A DNA stretch of 59,054 bases from Byssovorax sp. (lineage in GTDB: Bacteria; Myxococcota_A; Polyangia; Polyangiales; Polyangiaceae). The translations under genes and the position numbers were made by a program. The notes beneath the pieces are model-generated. The model was not told where the DNA came from. It saw only the letters and a program-made list of their open reading frames with translations, and made no database searches. The DNA lies in assembly GCA_025362495.1 (NCBI GenBank), contig JANYGI010000105.1, positions 1 to 59,054 on the forward strand, written 5' to 3'. Positions 43,266-51,245 of this stretch are shown piece by piece (position 1 is the first letter of the stretch; every line of letters begins with the position of its first letter).

Positions 43266-44976
43266 CCTCGGTCGTCGGATCGATGTCGCGGCCCATCACC
43301 CGCTCGTGGACGCGGCGGACCACGCATTTGTCGAAGGCCCCGGCGGCGACGATGATCTTGGCGAAGCCGAGCGGGCCAATCGTGCCGTCGCCGACCTGCC
43401 CGAGCAGGGTGTCCTCGGTAGGCAAGAAGTCGAGGAAGAGCGAATAGGGGTTCGCCGTGGCCTCGGCCTCGGTCGCGGGGGTCAGCCGCGAGCCCGGTCG
43501 ATACCACTTGTTCCACTGGGCGAAGGGCTCGCCGCCGTAGGGCCAGGCGCCGGTGCGCCAGGCCGGATCCCACTGCCAGCGAGAGGCGACGCCGGGCATG
43601 TAGTACTGCGCGCCGTAGCCCTCGAAGGCGTTGCCGGCCTTGCCGAAGCGCTTGAAGTGGATCGCCGTGCCGTCGATGCGAACATGGCAGTTCTGGCACG
43701 GCCCCTCGCGTCCGGGATCGGTCTTGTACGGGTTCCATTTCACGGAGCTCGCGGGCGGGAGGAGCTGCTCGCAGGCCAGCGCCTCGAGGGCCCGGGCGGC
43801 GCGGAGGCGCTCGCGCGGATAGGCGTCGAGGAACCCAAGCGAGGTGAGCATCCCGGCCGAGGGGATCCCCTTGGCGGGCCCCGGCTCCTTCCGCGGATCG
43901 AACTTGTAGTTGCGATCGGCGAGGAAGAACGTGTTGCGCTTGGAGATGGTGTACTGCCGCCATCCGGTGGGATCCCCGCTGTCGTGCGCAGGATCGGTGA
44001 GCGCTCCATTGAACAGGCCGGGACGCCACCAGCTCTCGTCGGCGAGGGCCTGGAGATCGCCGCCGGCGACGGATTGCATCACATAGGCAGCCTGGAGCTC
44101 CGTCGGTCCGACCGAGTAGTCCGAGAGCACCAGATCGGTCGCCGGCAGATCGTGCCAGACGATGTGAGCAAAGAGCCGCGCCGGCTCCTCCGAGAGCAAG
44201 CGACGCTGCCCGCCCGGGTTCCCCAGGATGAACGCGCCCCACCCCGGGTAGGTGCCGGGATCGAGCCAGCAGCTCGCCGCGTTGGGCCCGCAACCGCACG
44301 TCCCCTCGGGCCGATCGTCGCATTGAATGTCGACCGGGTTCCCGTTGACGCTGGTCTTGCCCTGGTTGGTCACGTTGGCCGAGCTGCCGAGCAGGGTCAC
44401 CATGGTACCAGGCGCCCACCAGGGCTCGACGGTGACGCTCGGTGTCGGATCGGCCGAGCAGGCCTGAGCGGCGGAGACGTCGTCACGGTAGTAATGAAGG
44501 CTCCCGGCCCGGGCCGTCGCCGCCTCGCAGGCGATGAGCACGCGCTGCTGCTTCGGTCCGTACTCCGGCGCGTCGGCGGTGCGATCGACGGCAGGCAGGT
44601 TGAGCCAGGCGCGCGCCATCTCGAAGGTGATCTGGTAGAAGCGCGCGTCCGAGAGTGAAGCATCGATGAAGGCGTCGACGTAGGCGATCTGCTCGTCGGG
44701 CGTGGGCTTGGCGAGGAGCGCGGCGAGCTCGGCGTCGGTCGGGGGCACGCCGAGGAGGACGATACTGGCCCTCCGCAGGAGGCGAAGCGGGGTGAGATCG
44801 TCCTTCGGCTCGACGCGAGTCCCGCCGTCGGCGCCGCCGTTACCGTCGCTGCCACCGCAGCTCTCGTCGCCGGTGGACGACGACGTGGGCGAGTTGCTCT
44901 CTCCCCCGCAGGCCACGGGGATCAGCGCCAGCGCGAACAGGCACGCTGCGGTGGATGGGAGATGACGACGTCTCAT
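43243..44976 (-). CDS. Large lipoprotein with one CxxCH, paired with the DUF1501-type gene
   Basis: 577 aa. The signal ends in ALIPVACGG, a lipobox. A Ser/Gly/Asp linker precedes the body. The N-terminal half carries the LRRASIVLLGVPPTDAEL pattern typical of large secreted proteins (DUF1592/DUF1549-type) that are encoded next to DUF1501 genes in planctomycetes and myxobacteria. One c-type haem motif occurs (CQNCHVRIDG, residue ~425), and the C-terminus has FDKCVVRRVHERVMGRDIDP. Full length as far as can be judged. Its partners downstream (42320-43265) are damaged. Confidence 0.78.
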   Translation of the reverse strand: MRRRHLPSTAACLFALALIPVACGGESNSPTSSSTGDESCGGSDGNGGADGGTRVEPKDDLTPLRLLRRASIVLLGVPPTDAELAALLAKPTPDEQIAYVDAFIDASLSDARFYQITFEMARAWLNLPAVDRTADAPEYGPKQQRVLIACEAATARAGSLHYYRDDVSAAQACSADPTPSVTVEPWWAPGTMVTLLGSSANVTNQGKTSVNGNPVDIQCDDRPEGTCGCGPNAASCWLDPGTYPGWGAFILGNPGGQRRLLSEEPARLFAHIVWHDLPATDLVLSDYSVGPTELQAAYVMQSVAGGDLQALADESWWRPGLFNGALTDPAHDSGDPTGWRQYTISKRNTFFLADRNYKFDPRKEPGPAKGIPSAGMLTSLGFLDAYPRERLRAARALEALACEQLLPPASSVKWNPYKTDPGREGPCQNCHVRIDGTAIHFKRFGKAGNAFEGYGAQYYMPGVASRWQWDPAWRTGAWPYGGEPFAQWNKWYRPGSRLTPATEAEATANPYSLFLDFLPTEDTLLGQVGDGTIGPLGFAKIIVAAGAFDKCVVRRVHERVMGRDIDPTTEDGADEGR

Positions 44977-45043
44977 GCGACCACCTTACGCAGGGTCGGT
45001 CGCGCCGTGTCTTACAGAGCCTGCGCGGATCGCGGGCGCGGGG

Positions 45044-46282
45044 TCACAGGCTGTCTGCCTGGCGCGTCGCAAGCGTTATCTGCGACAGCGGATCCCCCGG
45101 CAGCGTGGCGATCGTGGTGGTCGCGGCGGCGTCGCCGCGGACGCGGGCCACGTTGATCGTGCCGTCGACGCTGCCGGACGCGTAGGCGAAGATCGCGTCG
45201 TCGCCGCAGATCCCCGGCGCAGCGGCGAGCTCTTGCCCGATGACGACGTCGGTGGCGACGGCGATCGATGTCCCCCAGCCGGTCACGGGTGAGAAGCGGA
45301 TCACGTCGAGCTTGCCCGCCGTGCTGACGACGCCGACGAGCACGTCGCCGTCGGCCGTGGCGGTGACGGCGTTGCTCACGCTCTGCTCGGGAAGCTTGAG
45401 CGGCAGTGGCGTGGACCACACGCCGGCGTGGAAGATCGCGGCGGCGAGATCGATGTACGACGTGGCGTAGATGGCGACGACGTCGCCGCCCGGCAGCGCG
45501 GCGAGGTGGGGCGGCGCGGCGGGGATCTCGCCGCCCGTCCACACCAGCAGCTCGGCGTGGCAGTGCGTGGGTCCCCACGTGGCCGTCGCGTCGAGCGTGA
45601 CCTCGCAGAGCGCGTGGCTCGGGGCGACGCCGACCAGGAGCGTGGCGCTGCCCGCCGCAGCAGCCGCGCTCGGGAGGAACGACGTCGTCTGCCAGGGGGT
45701 CCAGTCGAACGCGTCGGGATCGTAGTACGCGAGGCTCGTCCCCTGATCGTCGCGCCCGACGAGGATCGACGGACCGACCGGGAAGATCGGCGCCGCCGCG
45801 TGGGGATGCCAGGCGACGACGTCGTGGGTCTCGAACGCCACGCCGTCTTGCGTGCCCACGAAATGGGCGTGGTCGGCGCCGCCGCTCTGCTCGGTCCAGA
45901 GCACCTCGAGCCGTCGGTAAACATCGACGTAGGCCACGCTCTGGAACGCGTGGCCCGGCACCGCGCCGGGGACCTGGCTCCACGCGCCCTCGATCTGCAC
46001 GGCGACGGCGGTCTGCGTGCCCGACGTCCCCGCGACGATGGCGCCTTCGCCGGGGCGGCAGTGGAGATCGCCGATCACGCCGCTGCTGCTGCTGCTGCTC
46101 GACGTGCTCGCCGACGCGGTGCTCGTCGCGGCGATCCCGCTGCTGGTCGCGCCTCCCGCGCCGGTGGACGCGGCGCTCGCGGCGATGTCGACCTGGGTGC
46201 TGCACGCGGCGCTCGCGGCGCCTCCGGCGAGGAGAACGATCGGGAAGATGCGGCGATGAATCGAGGAAGAGAAGCGGATCAT
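45044..46282 (-). CDS. Ser-rich lipoprotein with beta-propeller-like repeats
   Basis: 412 aa from the ATG at 46282, which has a GGAGACCACC ribosome binding site. The signal ends ASAACS (lipobox-like). A low-complexity Ala/Thr/Gly then Ser-rich linker (residues ~35-70, ending in a run of eight Ser) follows; this style is typical of Polyangiaceae surface lipoproteins. The rest is beta-rich with recurring blades (AVQIEGAWSQVPGAV, AYYDPDAFDWTPWQ, LPGGDVVAIYATSY, ADGDVLVGVVST), possibly a propeller. No catalytic motif. It diverges from the AfsR-like regulator across the operator-like region at 46346. A longer antisense frame upstream was rejected. Confidence 0.75.
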   Translation of the reverse strand: MIRFSSSIHRRIFPIVLLAGGAASAACSTQVDIAASAASTGAGGATSSGIAATSTASASTSSSSSSSGVIGDLHCRPGEGAIVAGTSGTQTAVAVQIEGAWSQVPGAVPGHAFQSVAYVDVYRRLEVLWTEQSGGADHAHFVGTQDGVAFETHDVVAWHPHAAAPIFPVGPSILVGRDDQGTSLAYYDPDAFDWTPWQTTSFLPSAAAAAGSATLLVGVAPSHALCEVTLDATATWGPTHCHAELLVWTGGEIPAAPPHLAALPGGDVVAIYATSYIDLAAAIFHAGVWSTPLPLKLPEQSVSNAVTATADGDVLVGVVSTAGKLDVIRFSPVTGWGTSIAVATDVVIGQELAAAPGICGDDAIFAYASGSVDGTINVARVRGDAAATTTIATLPGDPLSQITLATRQADSL

Positions 46283-46345
46283 GGTGGTCTCCTGGGCGCC
46301 GCGGCGCGGGCCGCGGCAGGCTCCGTAGTGGAGGCCAGATCCCGG

Positions 46346-46372
46346 TTTAACGCCCGTTAAGCGCGCGTTAAA
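46346..46372. promoter_or_regulatory. Operator-like array of CGTTAA half-sites
   Basis: TTTAACGC (46346-46353) and GCGTTAAA (46365-46372) form an inverted repeat. A third half-site, CGTTAA (46355-46360), lies between, exactly 11 bp (one helical turn) from the CGTTAA at 46366-46371. The array sits just ahead of the regulator start at 46376/46394 and in the divergent promoter region of the Ser-rich lipoprotein. Confidence 0.5.
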
Positions 46373-46393
46373 TCGGTGTACGCTCCGGCGCCC

Positions 46394-49181
46394 ATGGCCT
46401 CGCCGCTGCTGGAGAGACGAGCGCGCGCGGCCAGCGACAGCGTGCGGGAGAGCCCCTCGTCGTTCGTCGGGCGCGCCGGCGATCTCTCGGCGATCCAGGC
46501 GCGCTTCGACGACGGCGCGCGCCTCGTGACGGTGCTCTCGCCGGGCGGGATGGGCAAGACGCGGGCGGCGACGCGCTACGCGCGGCTCCACGACGACGAC
46601 TTCGCGGCGCACGGCGGCGGCGGCGCGTGGTTCTGCGATCTCACCGACGCGGCCTCCGTCGACGCGATCTGCGGCGTGGTCGTGGCCGAGCTCGGCGTGC
46701 CCCTCGGGCGGCGCGTGGAGGAGCGCGTGCTCATCGACGATGTCGGCCGCGCGATCGCTCGCAAGAAGCGGGTGCTCATCGTCCTCGACAACCTCGAGCA
46801 CCTCGCGAAGGAGGCCGCCCGCGTCGTGCGCGCGTGGATGATCCTGGCGCCCGACGCGCGCTTCCTCGCCACCTCGCGCGCGGTCCTCGGCGTCCCCGGC
46901 GAGCACCTCGTGCACCTCGAGCCGCTGTCGCTGCCGCGGCCGGGGCAGGGGAGGGCGGAGATCCTGGCGACCGAGAGCGTCGATCTCTTCGTGCGCCGCG
47001 CGCGGGAGGTACGCCCCGATTTCGATCCGGCGGCGGGCGCGAGCGAGATCGACGTCGAGGCGCTCGCCGCGGTCGTCCGCGCGACCGATGGAATCCCGCT
47101 CGCGATCGAGCTCGCCGCGGCGCGCGTCGCGGTGCTCTCGCTCGATCAGCTCGAGCGCCGCCTCGCCGCGCCCCTCGATCTGCTGGTGCGCCGCGACGAC
47201 ACCGGCAAGCACGCGTCGATGCGGCGCGTGGTGGTCGACTCGTTCGCGCAGCTCGACGAGCGCACGCGGGCGCGCCTCGGCGCGGCGTCGGTGTTCCGCG
47301 GCGGCTTCACGATCGAGGCGGCGGAGGACGTGCTCGACGGGCCGCGCGAGGCCGTGCTCGCGACGCTCGACGCCCTCGTGGCGCGCTCGCTGCTGCGCGG
47401 TCGCGAGGCCGCGGGGGAGCTTCGTTTCTCGTGCTTCGAAGCGATCCGCGAGCTGGGCGCGGAGGAGCTCGCCGCGCGTCCCGGGGCGCGCGAGCGGGCC
47501 GCCGCGGCGCACGCGCGCCACTACGCTCGGGTGGGCGACGCGCTCGCCGACGAGGCCGCGACGGCGGGCGGATCCGCGGCGCGGGCGCGGCTCGCGCGCG
47601 AGCTCGACAACCTCGTCGCGGCGCACGCGTGGGCGATCGCCGAAGCGAAGCTCGACCCCGCGGGAGAAGGCTCTTCGCTCGCGCTGTCGCTCGCCGTCGC
47701 GCTCGCGCCGGTGCTGGTCGCGCGGGGCCAGCTCGCGCTCTGCCTTCGCGTCCTCGACGCGTCGATCGGCGGGGCTTCGTGGCCCGATCTGCAGCTCCGG
47801 TGGTTGCCCGCGGCCCTGGTGGCTCGCGGGATCGCCCGGCGCGAAATCGGTGAGTGGGACCGGGCCAAGCGCGATCTCGAGGAGGCGCTCGTGGTCGCCG
47901 AGGCCACCGGCGACGGCGCGCTCGAGGCGCACGCGTGCATGCGCTGGGGCGAGCTGGTCGAGGCGCTCGGCGAGACGGCCGAGGCGCGCGCGTACTTCGC
48001 CCGCGGGCTCGATCGCCTCGCGCAGGCGCCCTGCGATCGCGCGCGCCGCGCCCGTGAGGCCGAGCTGCGCGCGCGCCTCGGCCACGCCCACCGCCGCGAG
48101 GGCGATCTCGACGCGGCCGAGCGCGAGACCCGGCGCGCTCTGGCGCTCTTCCGCGAGGCCGGCTGCGACGACGTGCTGCCGACGGCGCTGTACGAAGCGG
48201 GCGTGATCGCGCTCTTCCGGCTCCGCTACGCCGAGGCCCGCGCCTGCTTCGACGAGGCGCTGAGCCTCGCGCGCGCCGGCGGCCGGCGGCCTGCGGCAGG
48301 CGGAGGGCATGCTGTCGAGCGCCCTCGGGATCCTCGTGCAGGAGCAGGGCAACGTCGACGAAGCGCTCGCCCACCACGCCGGCGCGGTGCGGCTGTTCCG
48401 CGCGATCGGGAGCCGCCTCCGCGAGGGCAGCGCGCTCTATTACCTGGGCGCCGCGTTCCTCGAGCGCGGCGACGCGGGCGAGGCCTCGAAGCTGCTCGCG
48501 CAGGCGTTCGACGTGATGCGCGCCGGCGGGATGCCGCGCTACGAGGTGCTGATCGCGGGCTGCCTCGCCGTGGCGTCGTCCGACGCCGGCGACGTCGACG
48601 GCGCGCTCGCGTGGCTCGGGCGGGCGCGCGCGGCGGCCTCGGCGTGCGCGTCGGAGCCGGCGCTGCAGGCCACGCTGGGCATCCACGAGGCGCACGTGGC
48701 GCAGCGCGGGGCCGACGCCGCGACGCGCCTCGCGCTCGTGGCGAAGGCCCGCGCGCTCGCCGCGGATCAGTCGAACGACGACGTGCGCCTCGCGCTCCGC
48801 TTGCTCCTCGCGCAGCCCGAGCTCGGCCCGCGCGCGCCGGCCTCGGCGCTGGCGATCGCGCGCGACGGCGGCGGCTTCCGGCTGCCCGGCGCGGCCACGA
48901 GCGTCGATCTCTCGCGGCGCGCCCCGCTGCGGCGGATCCTGATCGCGCTGGCGACCTCGCGCGTCGAGGCGCCGGGCGAGCCGCTGTCGATGGATGATCT
49001 GGTCCGCGCCGGGTGGCCGGGAGAGCGGATTGGCTCCGACGCCGCGGCCAACCGCGTCCGCGTCGCGCTGGCGACCCTGCGCAAGCTGGGTCTGCGGGAG
49101 GCGATCGTCACGGGTCAGGGTGGGTATCTGCTGGATCCGGCGATGGCCGTCGTTCTCGAACCGGCCTCCGACGGCGAGTGA
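46394..49181 (+). pseudogene. AfsR/MalT-like STAND ATPase regulator, frameshifted
   Basis: A transcription-regulator architecture split between two frames. From the ATG at 46394 (a GTG at 46376 is also possible): a STAND/NB-ARC ATPase with Walker A SPGGMGKTRAA (~residue 49), Walker B VLIVLDNLEHL, and a GIPLAIELAAARV motif; then TPR-like helices. Sense is lost in a GC repeat near 48280-48300, and the protein continues in the frame starting around 48288 (ATG 48309) with more TPRs. It ends in a winged-helix DNA-binding domain (LRRILIALATSRVEAPG, LDPAMAVVLEPA). The two pieces together would make ~925 aa. A natural frameshift or a sequencing error; functional status uncertain. Confidence 0.7.
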
Positions 49182-49254
49182 GTCGGGCAAGGCTCGCGTG
49201 CCGGGCCGGATCTCGGGTCGTCCCGCGGCGGATCCTCGGCTAGGGTCCCGGCGC

Positions 49255-51174
49255 ATGACCGCCGGGCGCTCGCACAGCCTCCTCGTCGCCGACGAGCCGG
49301 ATCGCGCGCGGCTCCGCGAGCTTCAGCAGAGCCTCGACGCGCTGCTCGACGCGATCGTCGGCCTCGAGCTCGCGCTCGACGAGGCCCGCGCCGAGCTCGC
49401 GCGGTTCGAGCGCGACTACGAGGCGCGCCTCCACGCCGAGGGCGCGGAGATGACGCGCGTGCAGGGCGTGATCCGTCAGCTCGAGCGCTGGGCGGCGCTG
49501 CTCGATCGGTATCGCGCGGCCGATCTCACGGCGCGCGCCGAGCGCCTCGACGCCCAGCGCGATCGCGAGACACAGCGCCTCGACGCCGAGCGCGCGCCCG
49601 CCGCAGCGCCGCCGAGCGAGGCCGCGTCGCGCGCGATCGCGCTCGCCTCGGGGCCGGGTGCCGAGCCCGCGCCCGCCGATCGTGACGCGCCCGCGGCCCG
49701 CGTCGACGATCGCCTGAAGGCCGTCTACCGCGCGCTCGTGCGCCGCTGCCACCCCGATCTCGCGCAGACCGAGGAGGATCGCGTCCGCCTCGGCGCGCTG
49801 ATGGCGCGCATCAACGGCCTCTACGCCGAGGGCGATCTCCGCCGCCTCGAGCGCCTCGCCGAGCAGACGCGCGACGCCGGCGTCGACGTCGACGTCGGCG
49901 ACCGGAGCCTGGCCGAGCGGATCGCCGCGATCGAAGCGCGCGTGGCCTGGCTCGCGGTGGTGCGCGACAACCTGACGAACGAGCTCGCCTCGCTCGCGCG
50001 CTGCCCCACCGGTGAGCTGCGCGCGAAGGTCGACGAGGCCCGCCGCGAAGGCCGCGATCTCGTGGGCGAGCTGCGCCTCGATTTGCAGCGCGAGGCCCGT
50101 CGGGCTCGCGGCGACGTCCGCGCCGCGGTACGGATCCTCGACGAAGCCGTGGACCGCTACAACAAGCAGAACGCGCTCGCGAGCGTGGCGCCGTCGTCGG
50201 CGGGGGCGCTCTCGCGGGTGTTCGATCCCTACGACGACAAGCGCTTCGTCCGCCTCGGCCTCGAGCAGCTCGCGGCGCTGCAGCTCGCGCCCGCCGCGCT
50301 GCGCGAGGCCGCGTGGCTCACCGATCTCGCCGAGCAGAGCCCGCCGCTCGTGGCCTTGATCCTGATGACGTACGCCGCTGAGCTCTCGCCGACGCCGCTG
50401 CCCGGCCTGGAGACGTACGACGACATCGCCTTGCGTTTCCGGCATTTCGCGGGCGACGCGGCGATCACCATCGACGACGGGCTGGTCGAGCTCGCCGAGC
50501 GCGTCGAGTACGGTCTCCGGCGCACCAGCGCGCGACGCGCTCACGCGGGGCTCCGCTTTCGATCGGCGCTGACGCGCCAGGCGATCCCGGGCGCGCTCCG
50601 CTCGCACGCGGTCCGCCGCGTCTTCAAGGCCGTGCTCGCGGTCCTCGACGAGCGGATCACCTGCCCGTCGTGCGCGGGCGAGGTCTTCGGCGTGCCGCTG
50701 CTCCGCACGCGCGGCCTCGACGATCTGCGCTCGCTGGTGTGCCCCGCCTGCGGCCACACCGTGAAGAGCTACTGGATGCCCAAGGGCAAAGACGTCCAGG
50801 CGATCCTCAACGACGCGTTCCTCGAGCTCGAGCTGGTGAGCGAGTGGTCGCTCCGGCTCGCGCAGACCAGCGTGGCGATCCAGCTCGTCGACGCGCAGCT
50901 CGACACGATGACGGTGGGCGATCTCAAGGCCCGGCTCTTCAGCGACATCTTCGAGAAGAACCACCTCGGCGTCGAGCGCGCCCACGTCGCGCTGGAGCAA
51001 GCGGGCGTGCCCGTCGCGGAAGAGACGTCGCTCCTCGACGTCGACGAGCGGACGTTCACGGTGACGTTCACGCCCGAGGCCAGCGTGCCCGTGGCCGACG
51101 CGGTGGAAATCCTGCGGCACCGGATCCGCACGCGATTTCAGCCGGATCCGGCGCCGACGCGGCCCGGCGGCTGA
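49255..51174 (+). CDS. J-domain and zinc-ribbon protein
   Basis: 639 aa from the ATG at 49255; the upstream frame is part of the regulator's shadow. Residues ~15-120 are a coiled coil (LRELQQSLDALLDAIVGLELAL). A J-domain follows, with the HPD motif in RRCHPDLAQTEEDR (~166), the site that stimulates Hsp70. A long helical region leads to a zinc ribbon (CPSC at ~470 and CPAC at ~497, in a CPAC-GHTVKSY context). The C-terminal ~150 residues are mixed. It sits 71 bp upstream of the SNF2 helicase on the same strand. An adaptor bringing DnaK to a nucleic-acid machine is an inference. Confidence 0.75.
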   Translation: MTAGRSHSLLVADEPDRARLRELQQSLDALLDAIVGLELALDEARAELARFERDYEARLHAEGAEMTRVQGVIRQLERWAALLDRYRAADLTARAERLDAQRDRETQRLDAERAPAAAPPSEAASRAIALASGPGAEPAPADRDAPAARVDDRLKAVYRALVRRCHPDLAQTEEDRVRLGALMARINGLYAEGDLRRLERLAEQTRDAGVDVDVGDRSLAERIAAIEARVAWLAVVRDNLTNELASLARCPTGELRAKVDEARREGRDLVGELRLDLQREARRARGDVRAAVRILDEAVDRYNKQNALASVAPSSAGALSRVFDPYDDKRFVRLGLEQLAALQLAPAALREAAWLTDLAEQSPPLVALILMTYAAELSPTPLPGLETYDDIALRFRHFAGDAAITIDDGLVELAERVEYGLRRTSARRAHAGLRFRSALTRQAIPGALRSHAVRRVFKAVLAVLDERITCPSCAGEVFGVPLLRTRGLDDLRSLVCPACGHTVKSYWMPKGKDVQAILNDAFLELELVSEWSLRLAQTSVAIQLVDAQLDTMTVGDLKARLFSDIFEKNHLGVERAHVALEQAGVPVAEETSLLDVDERTFTVTFTPEASVPVADAVEILRHRIRTRFQPDPAPTRPGG

Positions 51175-51245
51175 GCGTGGCCGGGCGCGGACCCGACCAA
51201 GTCCCTTGTGCCTGCGGCCGAACTGCGCGATCCCGCCCACCTGCC

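Noticed and set aside
46083-46103. Trinucleotide (CTG) run as a possible phase-variable site
   Set aside because: It is a triplet repeat coding for Ser, so length changes would not shift the frame.
45044-48352. A 1102-codon minus-strand frame reaching into the regulator
   Set aside because: Only the part from the ATG at 46282 has a signal peptide and sensible protein; the upstream part is antisense to the STAND ATPase.
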